Source of the DNA: Paramacrobiotus metropolitanus
Lineage: Eukaryota > Tardigrada > Eutardigrada > Parachela > Macrobiotidae
Length of the DNA stretch: 64,000 nt
NCBI RefSeq assembly: GCF_019649055.1
Contig: NW_026570310.1
Location: 62,001-126,000 of the forward strand
Direction of reading: 5' to 3'
Each line of letters starts with the position of its first letter. The stretch's first letter is position 1. The notes under the pieces were generated by a model. That model made no database searches and had not been told where the DNA came from. It saw nothing but the letters and a program-made list of their open reading frames with translations. The translations under genes were made by a program, and so were the position numbers. Shown one piece after another: positions 11,923 through 23,259 of this stretch.

Positions 11923-13227
11923 TCATTCTCGATATGAATGCAAGAAATCCTTGCATTTCGGGCAAAATAACTTTCCATTCTTCAGTCTGTAGCTGTCGAA
12001 GTCGACATGTCGAGGATGGATTCTTCGGAAATCTTGGGAATAGTATCTTTGCTTTGGAGAGTGGTGCTCGTATCGATAGTCGTCGGCATCGCGGTAACGG
12101 TCAAAACCACGTTCCATTTTAATATTTTGCTGGTCAGGTGCATAGTGGCGTTGTGCACGTACTGACCGATGACTATTTTAGTCGTAGTCATCATCCCGTT
12201 GGTTAGACGTTATAATCTCAACCGGGTCTGGTGGTAAACGAGATTGTTCTTTATGCTCAAACTTGTCTAATCTAATGAGCATTAATCGTATTTTGTGAAC
12301 AGTGTTCAAACCGATCATAAATTTTCGGTGTTTTAATTTGTAGTCGAATGCACGGTGTATTTCTTCGACTTTTTGTGCTTCCGGCATGTCAGGATTAATT
12401 TCAGAAAATAATTTCTCCATTTCATTAAAGAAATCATTAATATCGGTACCGTCTGTGTACTTTTTGCAACGCAGCAGTTTTAATTTGGTTGCTTTATAAT
12501 CTTCCAGTTCATTTAATGTAGGTTCCGTTGGAACAGATAATATGCGTGCACTGTACTGTCTGTGCACATTTAATGTACAGGTGTTAATTTCATTTGTACT
12601 CGTATTATTATTATGGTCGCGGGGTGTGTGCGCAGATAATTTCGTTTTCTTTGAGGCAGTGATATCTGTGCTTTCTTCTATTGCGGGCTGCTTAAGCCAC
12701 TGCATAAAGTCCGCTGCGTGCTGGGCAGCGGATAGCTGCGCAGTGCCTGTGTTGTCGTCAATCTGCTAAGTGCATGATAGAGCAGCACGCCGGATCTGCA
12801 TAAGCACTGCGTTATCCAGAAAGTAGCTTTCCTCTTCCGTTAGCGAACGACTGAGATTTTGGTACTTCTCTCTATACAGCTCAGGTTCACAGGGAAGAGA
12901 CTCGGAGATGCTACGCTGCACTCGCCATTCAGTGGTCTGTGTACTGTCCGTGCCAGCGTCTGCGGCTGTCTGACTGACCACGGGACGAGAGTGCAAGGAA
13001 ATCTCTCGGTGTGTCTGCTTTGAGTCATCTGTTGTTGCTTGTAACAGATGCTGCTCTACACGTGAGAAAGGAATGTCGTTTGCCAATATGTGCGCAGATA
13101 ATTTTTTCACAAAATGCCGTTTCTTCTTCGGTCTGTTAATGTTAAGACTGAATTGTTCAGTAAGCCAGCGCAGCTCTGACTTCGATGAACAGTTCAGAAG
13201 GAATAGAATCTTCTTTGAAGATTCCAT
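11923..13227 (-). pseudogene. Gag-like frame with two in-frame stops
   Basis: One minus-strand reading frame runs 13227 to 11923 (about 434 codons), interrupted only by TAG at 12766-12768 and TAA at 12178-12180, without frame change. The N-terminal part (FLLNCSSKSELRWLTEQF) resembles a SAP-like or gag N-terminal helix. The middle (LEDYKATKLKLLRC, then a long charged helical stretch ending in RLDKFEHKEQ) looks like a capsid-type helical region. The C-terminus has a single CPKC pair in a basic, Tyr/Arg-rich context. This layout suits a Ty3-like or gag-derived protein. The identification comes from general character, not a diagnostic motif. Confidence 0.45.
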
Positions 13228-13740
13228 TGATCTGTTGGAGCGGAACGTTTAATGTTTTCTCATGGAGGAAAGATCTGTCTGTGCTCTTACAGTCTCATCG
13301 GATGCGGGAATCAGAATGGCATACAATAATTTTGCTACAGTATGTACTGTATATGTATTCTGTAGACAAAGGACAGGGTGTGGCAAAATTATCGGCAATG
13401 CCAAAATAATATGATTTTCAACACTTTTCAAGAGCCAAACAGTAATCAGTGTATTCGCAATTTTAATTTAGTAAATAATTTTGTTAATGTACTTTCAATA
13501 TTTTACGTTAATATTTTTGCACAAAAATCACTCAGAAAGTTACTTCAGTTATGCAAACAGCAGCGGCAAAAATGAGAATTATGCAATTAAAATTCCTAAT
13601 TTGATCAGGATTAGCAACTAAAATTGAAAAGTCGCAAAAGTGCTACCGATGATCACAAAACATTAGAAACTCACTGAAGGACAACTGGCAAAATGATGAC
13701 GGCGGTCGGCTTCCTGGTATCCTGTCGGGTTCGTTCGGAA

Positions 13741-13760
13741 ACCAGGAGCGCCATGTAACA
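13741..13760 (-). other. Candidate primer-binding site and LTR end for the minus-strand gag
   Basis: Read on the minus strand, TGTTACA (13760-13754) is followed directly by TGGCGCTCCTGGT (13753-13741). An LTR ending in CA followed by TGG is the normal layout at the 5' LTR/primer-binding-site junction, and this lies about 500 bases upstream of the gag-like start at 13227. No second LTR copy was found, so the call is tentative. Confidence 0.3.
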
Positions 13761-14280
13761 GCAGCCGGTTTGACTGCTGTTCTAGTGGGTTGGTTAATCC
13801 ACCTTACCACGATCTGTCGGCTGTTAGTGTGGGAAAGGCTGGCACGGTCGGCAGCGATGCTGACCGGAAGCCGACTACCGTTTACATGGTGACAATGATG
13901 GGAGACGCACGATCATCCCATGGCGATTACGCAACACAACACAAGGTCATCGCATGCGTTTATTAGCAAGTACACAAAGCAAGATTCGGCGAGCAACGCA
14001 AGCTGAGGAGCAAACGCATAAGCGTTGAGCAAGAAGCGCGGAAGGCGCGTTAGCAAGATTCGGAGCAAGCTGCAGCAAGACTAATTTCAAGATGTTTCTG
14101 ACCGTGTGATGCGGTCGGTAAAAGTAGGAAAACTAGGATTCTCATCTTCATAACACGACAACCAATAAACAGTAGAGAAAGGCAATTAACACTCCTACTG
14201 GCGGTACATCTGATTTCTATCGCTACATTATTATCCTCGTATTTAAGACATTTTATCATCCAGCTAGAGTTTTTCAGTTT

Positions 14281-14615
14281 GCCGACTCCGAGACTTTAGC
14301 AAACCACTGCGCGCTGATGTCAGGTATGTCAGGCATTATCGCGCCATGCATCATTGCCGCCAAAGTAATCGATCTGCCTGATGTCCTGCCGACGCCGAGT
14401 AACACGACAGCAGCAGAACGTCCGGCCGACCCACTTGGGCCACTTCGCCATTCGACAGCGGAAGAACTGAACTCAAAAAAAGTCTTCTGGTCACCGCCAA
14501 GAATCCAATCAAAAAGACGGGGAGGAGCATAAAAAAGAAGTGACACTGACCACCGCGAATAAAGTGACCATTATCGTGATGGTGGCATGTTTTGCCATTT
14601 TATTTGCAGTCAGGA
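14281..14615 (+). CDS. Exon of an uncharacterised single-pass membrane protein
   Basis: The frame opens before MSGMSG at 14317 and carries a Pro/Ser/Thr-rich segment, a charged segment (ESNQKDGEEHKKEVTL) and a strong hydrophobic helix (VTIIVMVACFAILFAV). It ends at a canonical donor AGGA|GTAAGT (GT at 14616-14617, phase 1). The first and second halves are in different frames, and the change falls at a run of seven A at 14475-14481, so a one-base run-length error is likely. A pyrimidine-rich TTTTTCAG just before 14280 could be the acceptor. Two alternative last exons follow. The family is unknown; type I membrane topology is inferred. Confidence 0.5.
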
Positions 14616-14721
14616 GTAAGTTTTACTGATAGCTCAATCGCTAACTCATGCATGCTTAATGTACCTTATCTAGTTTTGAAATGATCTTTATTATTATTAC
14701 AGTACTTGTATTTTTTCGTAG

Positions 14722-14831
14722 ATTGTATCTACAAGAAACGTCCACAGCGTGCAAAAGCGCCGTTTTCATCCAGATACTATACCTCTGGAAAATATAAAAC
14801 TAAGAAACTGGTAAATTGGAAACTACCGTAG
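14722..14831 (+). CDS. Alternative last exon, copy 1
   Basis: It follows an acceptor TTTTTTCGTAG (AG at 14720-14721). Joined to the phase-1 donor at 14615 it encodes a short basic tail beginning NCIYKKRPQRAKAPF and ending at TAG 14829-14831. Copy 2, about 275 bases downstream, has a near-identical acceptor context and shares the CGCCGTTT-CATCC-GATACT block. The tail would be cytoplasmic and has a Cys directly after the membrane segment. Confidence 0.45.
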
Positions 14832-14996
14832 GAAATTGGTAAATTTATGTTGTAACATGTTTGGTCTGCGCACTGGGCGTCTGTTGCACGTACGTTTTAT
14901 CGATAACTCCACCGGTAATTAATATTTAGCTGACTTTATCTATTAAAAAATCAATTTTTCTTGTTCTTATTATTACATAGCGAAATTTCTTCGTAG

Positions 14997-15103
14997 ATTG
15001 CGCATTCATCGTAAACAAGCGTTCACAACAAGAAGGGCGCCGTTTCATTCCGGTCCATCCGGATACTCGGATGTTCGAATTAATTCCTGTGTTTCCGTGT
15101 TAA
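14997..15103 (+). CDS. Alternative last exon, copy 2
   Basis: The acceptor TTCTTCGTAG precedes an exon that also fits the phase-1 donor at 14615. It encodes a tail beginning NCAFIVNKRSQQEGRRF and ends at TAA 15101-15103. Its homology with copy 1 covers the acceptor and about 65 bases of exon. Both copies keep an open frame through to a stop, which argues for mutually exclusive use rather than a dead duplicate. A short 18-base tandem repeat follows immediately. Confidence 0.45.
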
Positions 15104-15105
15104 TA

Positions 15106-15149
15106 CAGGATGGTATCAGTCTACAGGATGGTATCAGTCTACAGGATGG
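15106..15149 (+). repeat. 18-base tandem repeat, about 2.4 copies
   Basis: CAGGATGGTATCAGTCTA is perfectly repeated at 15106-15123 and 15124-15141, with a partial third unit to 15149. Confidence 0.85.
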
Positions 15150-15397
15150 AACCTTGATCCTGGTTCCGACAATTCGCAGGACAAAGAAGGCGATCGAGAG
15201 TGTGATCAGCTTATCGCGGGTCACAACCATCGTTTGGCCCTTCCAACCGACCCCGACCAAGTGATGAAGGCTGATGATCCTCTCCTATGAACCGAGTAAA
15301 AAGCCAACGGATTCATGTTGGTTTCATCCAATATTACCCATTGGGTGTTTCAGGCTGGTGCCAATATTTCGATGGCCATTAACTTCGGAACATTCTC

Positions 15398-16210
15398 ATG
15401 TTGCCAAACATGGTTCTATTTCCCAAATCACACAGGCAGTGCATCCATGACGTGGCAAATATACTGGAGGCTGCGAAACGGGGCAAGCGGAAGTCGCGCG
15501 GCAAGCTTGGTCACGGCATCGAAGCCTTCCATTCCACACGCCGTATGACTGCTTACGTGCACGGCGTTGCACTTGCGCATGGTCGGAAGTTGCCTGATAT
15601 TGGCGTCATGCCGACAAAATTCCCTGACTATATTGGCACCGCATGGTATGATGATGCGGACAACGTGCCAATCGGACCAACCGGAATCAACTTGCATAAA
15701 CGCATCCCCGTGATCGCCAGCGTTCCAGTTGGAAGACTACATTATGGATCTCCCGTTAAGGGCGTACGCGTCCGGCCAACGCAGTGCGTCTATGTGGCTT
15801 GGCTCTGTTCACAGCTATCCGATAAAGGAGAAACGGAGACGTCGGTCCGCTGGCTACTGTGTGATATTGGGGACGTAGACCTGGTTACGGCGCGAAAAAT
15901 CACAGCGCGGTTCGTCATGAGCTGGGAACCGGTAACCTGGATGTGTTTATCGTTGATGGTAAGTTTCAGTTAAATATTTGTATTTACGTATTTGACTATC
16001 TATGTTGCGTATTTGTAGTTGCACAACGGTGTGCGACAGCGGTTGATCGGGGCTTCAAGCGGGTTCTGGTACGTCACCCTTGTCTTTGATTAACACGAAA
16101 AACTTATGCCATACATAATTGATTGATATGTGTTTTCCATTTACTTAAGTGCAAGTATTCCCCAATGTAACCGCTCCCAAAATTACCGCGTTGATTTAAC
16201 TTGGAAATGA
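15398..16210 (+). CDS. Uncharacterised three-exon gene
   Basis: Exon 1 runs from ATG 15398 to 15958 and ends at ATG|GTAAGT. Exon 2 is 16019-16068 after the acceptor ATTTGTAG. Exon 3 is 16150-16210 after TTACTTAAG and ends in TGA. The introns are 60 and 81 bases, and phases agree (0, then 2). The product is about 224 residues: a basic N-terminal part (AAKRGKRKSRGK), then GTAWYDDADNVPIGPTG, and a C-terminal segment with two Cys. No family is recognised. The start is uncertain, because an overlapping frame from 15315 could contribute an upstream exon. Confidence 0.55.
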
Positions 16211-16223
16211 ACTGAGCTGCCAT

Positions 16224-16922
16224 CGCCCATTGAGTTTCTCCGGTCTCGAACTACTGGCAGCGGCCAGGCGGGTCGTCAAATGGGAAGCGCAACGACGTAT
16301 CACGGAATGGCTTGCCGCGAGATTTTGTGCTGCCGTCGAATGTCGCGTACTCCCAGTCTTTTACCCGCACGCTGCTGTCTGGTCGGGAACTCTGCGACAT
16401 CGTATCGGTTAATGTTAGCGATCGGAGTAGTACATATCCGCAGTCCAGTTAACGTCTGTATGCGACGTTTGCCGGAGAATTTCCAACTTGTCGTGTCGCA
16501 GCACTAGACGCAGAACAGGTTTCCGAGTTTGAGAAAGGCACGCGAACAGCGCAGCCAGTGCAGATCCGCCATCTGCTCACCGTGGCATGTTATCCCAAAA
16601 AGCTGCCGATTTTGAGGGATGCCGTGTTCGATCGTATTGAAGTCGGAGACGCGGTATCGGTACACGCGCTGGCTCCTGCGACGCACGCCACTCCACTGTT
16701 CCGTGTGCTCTTCACTCCAGACGGATGCGAGAAACGATGCCATTGTGTTCTAGTGGTGTGACTACGGAAAGCCACTGGTACCACGCCACCCGTGCCCTGG
16801 AGTTTATCCGGGATAGAAAATTATCTGACCAAAAGGCGTCAGATGAGAAGACTGTGGCGTGTACTCTTAAGATCGTATATATTTGCATGAAACGGTGCGG
16901 CTATCAGTTTTTCAATTTATAG
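16224..16922 (+). CDS. Probable protein-coding stretch with breaks, unknown product
   Basis: Coding-like sequence passes through three frames: LELLAAARRVVKWEAQRR (from 16230), then DFVLPSNVAYSQSFTRTLLS (from about 16322), then VAALDAEQVSEFEKGTRTAQ to VLVV at 16758. The first change falls next to a TTTT run at about 16322 and one TAA interrupts near 16450. It is compositionally like the neighbouring host genes and on the same strand. It may be a further gene or extra exons. No domain is recognised. Confidence 0.3.
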
Positions 16923-16987
16923 ATCTATTTTTTCTTTCCTTGATATGTTTACATTTTACAATCATGCACAATTGGTCTTATTCCCAG

Positions 16988-17903
16988 GCTGTAGTCATCA
17001 AAGAAGGCATGAGTGCCCTTTAGCCAGGCGGAAGTACTAGCGGAAGAGTTCCCATCGGTGGAAGCACTGATCAGTCGGTGGATGGTGTCAGCCAATCCGC
17101 AGTCAGTAGCGGCGACATAACTCCGGTTGGCAGTACTGGCACCACAGCTGCCGTAAGTGGAATCCTTTAAATAATACAGTGTGCTCGAAAATTACATTCG
17201 ACTTTAATAAATTACTATAGTATATTATTTAAACTGCATCTTGATAGAATAAGAAACCGCCGGCGAAATGAGCCAGCAATACACTTGTTGTCACAACAAA
17301 ACCCCGGGATGTCAGCAACGGTCAGCCCCAGATTGTTAGCGGTGGTCGTGTGTTGCCTCCAGCTCAATCTGTGAAGTCGCTAGTTCCAAAGACTCGTTCT
17401 GGTGGAAAGCGCAAGGAGCCAGATGACAATGACGAAGCTACCCAGGTGAAGTCGTCGGCAAATAATGGTCGTAAAGCCTTTGCTGGGAAACGTCAATCTG
17501 CAGCTCCCGAGGCGACGACACCGGAAAAATTTTTGGTGAAAGTTGCTTTAAGGGTTCCGTTAATCACTTCTGGAATGACTGTATAATATTGTTTCTTATT
17601 ATCAGTCTACCGCCACGTTGCGGACTATGTCGGACGTAGAGCATATGAGTGTCGTTCAAACGCGCTTGGAAACCAATACCCGAGATTATATCAAGATCCG
17701 GGTAATTTAGTTTCAAAATGAAAGTAATTATAACGATCTAGAGTGATTGTGAGTTCATGTTTACGTTAGATAGTATGAATTTATATATAAAATAATGTTA
17801 ATGTTATTCTTTTATTCACTTGAGCATTCTTGACTTACAGGTGAGTCAATATCAGCAATGTCTGCACCACGCCTTTGTCTGTATCCAGAATCTGGCCCGT
17901 TGA
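16988..17903 (+). CDS. Uncharacterised multi-exon gene, Ser/Thr/Gly-rich then basic
   Basis: Proposed exons are 16988-17152 (acceptor TTCCCAG, donor GCC|GTAAGT), one ending at 17535 (TTG|GTGAAAG), 17606-17701 (acceptor TTATCAG, 96 bases, phase 0) and 17841-17903 (acceptor CTTACAG, ending TGA). The middle exon encodes a basic, NLS-like SGGKRKEPDDNDEA segment. The last two give an amphipathic tail (MSDVEHMSVVQTRLETNTRD). The first exon has an in-frame TAG near 17021. The start of the exon ending at 17535 is unclear. A nuclear location is inferred from composition only. Confidence 0.45.
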
Positions 17904-17962
17904 CTGTTCCTGTTCCGCATTGAGCGGATTGTCACGGGTCGTACACGCGCGGAAGCAGCTCA

Positions 17963-18190
17963 GTGCTAAACGGCAGAAGTTCTGCAATACAGTGCGTTAA
18001 CAGCGGCGTCTCTCGACGTGGAAAATGTCGGATCGGCAGATGTGCTATGGAAGTGGATCTGTATGATGTGCATACAATCGACAGAAAATATGTCGAGATG
18101 AAGGCAGATGGCACAGTTTCATTTCCACAGCGAAACCGCGCTGGTTTAGTGCAAGAATTGCGCAATCGGTTACCCGGCTGTGACTTGTAG
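17963..18190 (+). CDS. Short frame, unknown product
   Basis: A 75-codon frame ends at TAG 18188-18190 and includes MEVDLYDVHTIDRKYVEMKADG and a C-terminal QRNRAGLVQELRNRL helix. It follows the preceding gene by 60 bases and may be a separate small gene or an extra exon. An opposite-strand frame over the same bases looks less protein-like. Confidence 0.3.
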   Translation: MLNGRSSAIQCVNSGVSRRGKCRIGRCAMEVDLYDVHTIDRKYVEMKADGTVSFPQRNRAGLVQELRNRLPGCDL

Positions 18191-18229
18191 GCTACCGTAA
18201 GTGTTAATAACTCGAGCGGCACAGGTTTC

Positions 18230-20490
18230 TTGTTTTAGTCTTCATATTTTATTGCGTTATGAATACATATAATTCGTCGCTTATTGCGTGTTGTGACTTA
18301 TCTGATGACTGAGCAGTAGATGTTTCGAGAGCTTGGCGTATTGCTGATGCGATAAGTTGTTATTCAGCAGTGGCATTATAGAGATTATACGCTGAACAGT
18401 TATTCGTATGGTTGTTGGATGAGAAATGGCATGTCATTCTGTTGGTCGCTATGTATACCATAATTCCGGAACAAAACTGTTTCGTTTGCATTGATTGGTA
18501 TATCAAATTAGAGGAGATATGACTGTACATGTATTGGCTGAACTCACTTGTTAAACGCAGACACATTGCTCTCAAAAGGTGATCCCACGATACACACTGG
18601 ATGACCCAACCGATCAAATCAACATCCATTTTATTTCTACATCAAATTAATAAGTTCTAACATTCATTGCGAAACCACGAATTATTTCACAAACTGACTA
18701 ATTACTTTACAAACTGACTACAACGCACTAAGCGTTCCGGCGTCGCCCACTGTAACACGGCCTAAGAATTCTACGGCAATTTTTGGCATAGCATTCCGCA
18801 GACCACCAAGCCAGGGTTCGTTAATCCGAAATCAAACCAATCCATGTCGAATTAATATTAAGCTACGAAAGCACGCGAAATGTATCTGGAAAACCTTGGA
18901 TGCAGACTAATAACATTATAACAATCTGGGAGTAGGACTGTGATAAACTGATAATGCATGAGTTGTGGCATTTTATTGATGCAAAAGAAGGGCTGTTTGC
19001 GGTCATATCCGCTATGCTGATATATGTTTGTCGATTAAACTGAGAAAAGCTGTTCATGCCTCACGCTAATATATAGCACTGTAAACATCCGGTGAACGGC
19101 AGCGTTCACATTTCAAAAAAGATCTGAATCATAATTTCCAGTATCAACAAAATCATTCTTAAATGCGGCAACATCATCATTCTTGAATCATTCTTAAATG
19201 CATTTGGGATGATCTCTCGGGAGTTATGGAAAACGTGAAATGCGACAGTAACTTTAACGTTATTTGATTTAATGGCAAGACCCGATAGATGGTTAGCCAG
19301 ATCAGATTCTCTCGCGTTATTCATGTTCTCGGCCAGTCCTTTGGACTGGTGATGATAGCTCTTCGAGCAGTTCTGCACCGTTTCTGTGAGACATAATACG
19401 TTTTCCATTAGCAAGCTAAAAAACCCCGCGCCTCTGTCAGTTCCGAAATACGTGGTGCACCGAATATACAAATGATATCTTCAACATAATATCTTGCAGC
19501 TTCCTCGGCATTCTCGCTGGGGACAACATGTGGAGCTTCTGCAGTTTTGGGCTAGCCGGAGGCATTGCAATGATATCTTCATTGAAGGTGCTGACGCTAT
19601 TAGCAGGGCGCATCAGAGCAGTCGCAGAATAATACGGTTGCTTGTTATTTCATCCTTTCCAAACTTGCTATCAGTGTCGAAGGTTCTGCTTTATGGAGTG
19701 TACCCCGTTTCTCCCAGTCGCCTTATTGGATGTTTTTGACTGGAGAAACATAATGTGACTTGCGACACATAACGGCGTCGTATGGGCTTAAAACTAAAGC
19801 CAATATTTTAAAATGCGCAAGAGTTTTGGAAGCGAAATCTTATCTTAGCAAATCTCACAAGGCGAGCGTCACATGCAGTCCCCGCTGGTGGTTTACCGTT
19901 TTGGGTATTACGTTGGCATTATAAGCGCAGTGGGATCACTTTTCTTGTTTTTAAGATCGAGATCTCTTTTCTATGGTCGTACACCGATCCCCTCATCACG
20001 TGAAAACATTCTCGGAAGAGGAGCGCTCTCAACACGGCATCGCTGCTCTGTACTATTAAACTTCTTTACACTATGCTCGCTATCCTTTAAAAGCTTGAAC
20101 AGGCCCGTAAGGTCCAGTAGTAGATCGTTTACGACAGGCATTTTAATCAACTGAGAAAAATATTAAGAAGCGTCTCACTTATATAACGCTTACTTTTATC
20201 TACGATTATTCACTTCAAACAGGCATGCTCTTATTGGCTGGAAAATACAACACTGCACGCCTTCTAAGTACACTGCAATGGTGGAAAAGGTGTTCACCCC
20301 GCCTCTTTCTTGTTCGTATCGTATTGGTCATAAGATAATTACAGACTCCGCCTTTTTGCATGCCCAAGCGATCTGATTCACTTAACGGGGAAACGGTAAC
20401 TGAGGGCATTGCTAATAATCGAATTTCGTGATGATGTCATTCTCTTTTTCGATTCTACTGGTTTTGTGGAAAACTTGGGTCAATGCTGCA
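18230..20490. other. No recognisable gene
   Basis: It holds only short frames and minor repeats: a 24-base imperfect duplication around 18680-18720 (ACAAACTGACTA twice) and repeated CATTCTTAAATG/CATTCTTGAATC at about 19150-19200. An ATTGG...CTCCGCCTTTTT module at 20322-20356 resembles the promoter modules of the Maverick. Confidence 0.3.
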
Positions 20491-20497
20491 AATACTG

Positions 20498-21030
20498 CTA
20501 ACAAAATACGACCAGCAACATCCAGGCTACGTAAGAACAATTTGGTGAGCTATTCGCAATGTGGGCGCTTGAACGCAGGGCCATAGGCATCCGAATCTCC
20601 TGCGGACGCCTTTCCTTGCAACGAGCTTCCACAGCTTCGTAGTGGATATATGGATTTTCGTATTCCCCATCTTCTTCATCCCCGCTCAAATATTCTTCAT
20701 CATCCACCGACCCATCAGTTTCTTCTTCGGAACTAGTGTTACTTTCGCTTTCCTCCAACACCTCACCATCTGAACCCAGTCCGGAATCCTGTCCATCGTC
20801 TTATTCTTCAGACTCATCCTCTTCGGAATCAGACCTAAGCGCAAGTTCTGGCAAAGGTACGACCCGAAAGCTTTTTGCCGAGTTGTTATTGATGCCAGTA
20901 CCGTGGTCGTCACCGGCATCCTGCCACATACCGCACTGCTACGCCACATTCCCATACACCAATTGGTATCGTCCAGCTGCTCGGGGGCGCATCCCTGTTT
21001 GCGCGCTGTCTGTCCTAGCCGACAGTACAA
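20498..21030 (-). pseudogene. Acidic protein, paralogue of the 24.3 kb gene, with in-frame stops
   Basis: On the minus strand one frame from about 21025 to 20498 reads a Gln/Arg-rich start, then SDSEEDESEE, a TAA, DDGQDSGLGSDGE and a long acidic Ser/Glu/Asp tract (SSEEETDGSVDDEEYLSGDE), then ENPYIHYEAVEARCKERRPQE. A TAG near 20933 and a TAA near 20802 interrupt it. The block Y-x2-P[YF]I-x-HEA-like, followed by a basic cluster, is shared with the plus-strand gene at 24220-24538, so these look like diverged duplicates in opposite orientation. Function is unknown; acidic tract plus basic tail suggests a nuclear chromatin-type protein. Confidence 0.4.
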
Positions 21031-21219
21031 GAAATAATTTACAAAAGAATGTGCACAAAATCATCCGTACGTTTTATTTGTATTTATTTTATTTTGTATT
21101 TGAAAAGGTGAGAAAAAGAAAAAGAAGAAACGCTAAAACGAGCCGCAAGTGAATGGGCGGACGCAAACCGTTGCCGATAACACAATAAATGAGCAAATTC
21201 ATAAATGACGACTCGGGAC

Positions 21220-21835
21220 GCAACCTCTTGCACTACCTTACATTCCGTGCACAACCTTTTTGCGCACTACCAATGACTCCGTACCACACCATGCGGCACT
21301 ACCTCTATCTGCGTGCAATACAATTTATTTTTTAAATGTTTTTAAAGCAAAATTATGTTTAAAACTGCCGTTTTTTCAATAACATCTGTTATTGCTGGCA
21401 TTTGCTGCATAATTCAAGCATCATCGGCAGTTGCAAAATCAGTGTTGGGACGGTGCCGCGTTTGAAGGAATTTTCCACCCAGTTTCGTAGCACTCTCCCT
21501 ATGTAATAAGTTGCCGTGGTTTCTTTGCCGTAAACAGCAATCTCAGCCGCGAACACCAACGCGTAAAAATTCAGATACGCCAACGCGCAATTCAGACCGT
21601 TTTTTATATTTTGAACAGCAACCTTTTCACCCTGATCTTTGCAAGATCTGCTCCGTAACACTTGTATGCTTCAATCTTATTTTGCTACGTGAGGAAACAG
21701 GAACTGAATTCTGCTTTTATGTAATAATATACTGTAATTTATACATAATATAGTAACTATATACAAAAAGTTTGGTAGTGCACCGAGTGAATAGTACTGT
21801 CAAAGGTTTCTATCGAAAGAAAGGTAGTGCCCGAA
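21220..21835 (-). other. Minus-strand frame flanked by inverted GCACTACC motifs
   Basis: The frame 21661-21389 (90 codons; contains ALAYLNFYALVFAAEIAVYG and ends in CSKCQQ) reads as plausible protein but matches nothing I know. GCACTACC occurs three times to its left (about 21229, 21265, 21296) and GGTAGTGC twice to its right (about 21774, 21823), an inverted arrangement that may mark the ends of a small mobile unit. Confidence 0.3.
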
Positions 21836-22339
21836 AACATCAGGTAGTATCTTTATTAATCACCTTGTTTTGCAGTATTTTAAGATTGAATTCGTAATAT
21901 CTAGACGTAACCCTTGACGGGTGCTTCCCAACGCGACGGCCAATTATTAATCCGTCCAACTTCCGGTACAACCAGCAACATGGCGGTGAACTAGTGAACT
22001 GAGAAATACGAGAAGCGATTACAGAGTTCAGTTAACGCACACCACGTAACTAAATCCGACCAATTGTTCGGCCGTAGTTGTCTAAGGTTCAGCACGTTAA
22101 TGTTTTCAGGGCAAGCGTACTCGTGGTAGGATGAACCGCATTGCGTTTCACCACAACAGGGCGCAGATCAGGTTTCCTTACGCTCGAGCAATATTTCTGT
22201 CCCGTTTTCATCCTGCAAGCTCCTGAGACGGGCTAAAATGCGGCGCAAAGCAACCTAGCCATCGAGCACATCAACGACCGCCTGCTGCTGTTCTGTATTG
22301 ATCGGGTTAATACCCGCAATAATTATCAGTATGCTGTCG

Positions 22340-22884
22340 TACGAGCTCCGTGATTAGCCGGCCATTAAGCTCTGGAAGGACGAGCTTTATCTCGCTGCAG
22401 GCATGGGCGAGCCGCTGTACATTGCGATGTACCGAGCTTTGGAACGAGCGAAGCCAAGTATGATTAGTTTTAACTGCTGGTTTTATTTGAGCAGGTTTCG
22501 ATAATACATACGAACTGTATATTTAATCAAGTATTTGTCTATCTGTTTACAGGGCGTCTGGCGGAGGTGTGGGCGAAACAGCAGGCTGAGCGGGCTGCAC
22601 ATGCAAAGAAGGAAGCAGATGATCGGGCTGCCCAGGATGAGGAGGAAGCCAACAAAAGCGCGGCCAAGGAGAAGAAGGAAGATGACGAGCGCGAAACGGA
22701 AGCGCGAAATGCGCGACGGGAATTATGCCATTGCCCGAAATTATACAAAAACTATGTAGATTCGACATCGCGGGCGACTGTCCATCCATCCCAATATTCG
22801 CCGTCTGCAATAGCACAATACAAATTGTGCTTAATAATCGTTCGTATTTCACATAACTATCAACTTTCCAACTTTTCGCCTTGA
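22340..22884 (+). CDS. Two-exon fragment of an uncharacterised charged protein
   Basis: The frame WKDELYLAAGMGEPLYIAMY ends at CCAA|GTATGA (GT near 22457). After an intron of about 95 bases ending CTGTTTACAG (22551) it continues in phase as a very charged Ala/Glu/Lys helix (AERAAHAKKEADDRAAQDEE and onward) to TGA at 22882-22884. The helix is typical of a coiled coil or extended single helix. Upstream coding-like sequence from about 22260 (EHINDRLLLFCIDRVNTRNN) is in another frame. No family is identified. Confidence 0.4.
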
Positions 22885-22949
22885 CAAACGCCTCGGCGAG
22901 CTTTCTTCTAAACCTTCTGATCACGCATTGCCTGCGTATGAGATCTTTG

Positions 22950-23060
22950 ATCCACCGATAAATATCTGATCAAATACGTTACACCAGCCGTCAAGGTAAT
23001 CCTCGATAACAACAAGAAAACCATCAAATGTTACTCAAAGCTTGGTCGGGGTCCTTGGAA
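22950..23060 (+). CDS. Probable short exon, unknown gene
   Basis: The frame reads KYLIKYVTPAVKVILDNNKK and ends at a good donor TTGGAA|GTAAGC (GT at 23061). A second open frame at 23068-23253 starts just after the donor and may be fortuitous. The alternating hydrophobic pattern looks like real protein, but no family is recognisable. Confidence 0.3.
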
Positions 23061-23259
23061 GTAAGCGATGAGTGGAGGAGCAGCCGGTGGAAACAGAGCA
23101 AGGATGATTCCAACTGAATTTGGTAACTGCGTTCTCAATTCATTAAAAGATCAAGGGAAATTGGGAGTTAACATAAGCGGCCGGCTGTTTAGCGGCAAAC
23201 AGTTAAAAGAAATCACTGATGTCACGCGGTGTGTACTTATTGCAGCGGATTGAGAATAA

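Noticed and set aside
13850-13910. Plus-strand primer-binding site (TGGTGACAATGATGG after TTTACA)
   Set aside because: The TGG start alone is not diagnostic and no plus-strand gag follows; the minus-strand site at 13741-13760 fits the gag nearby better.
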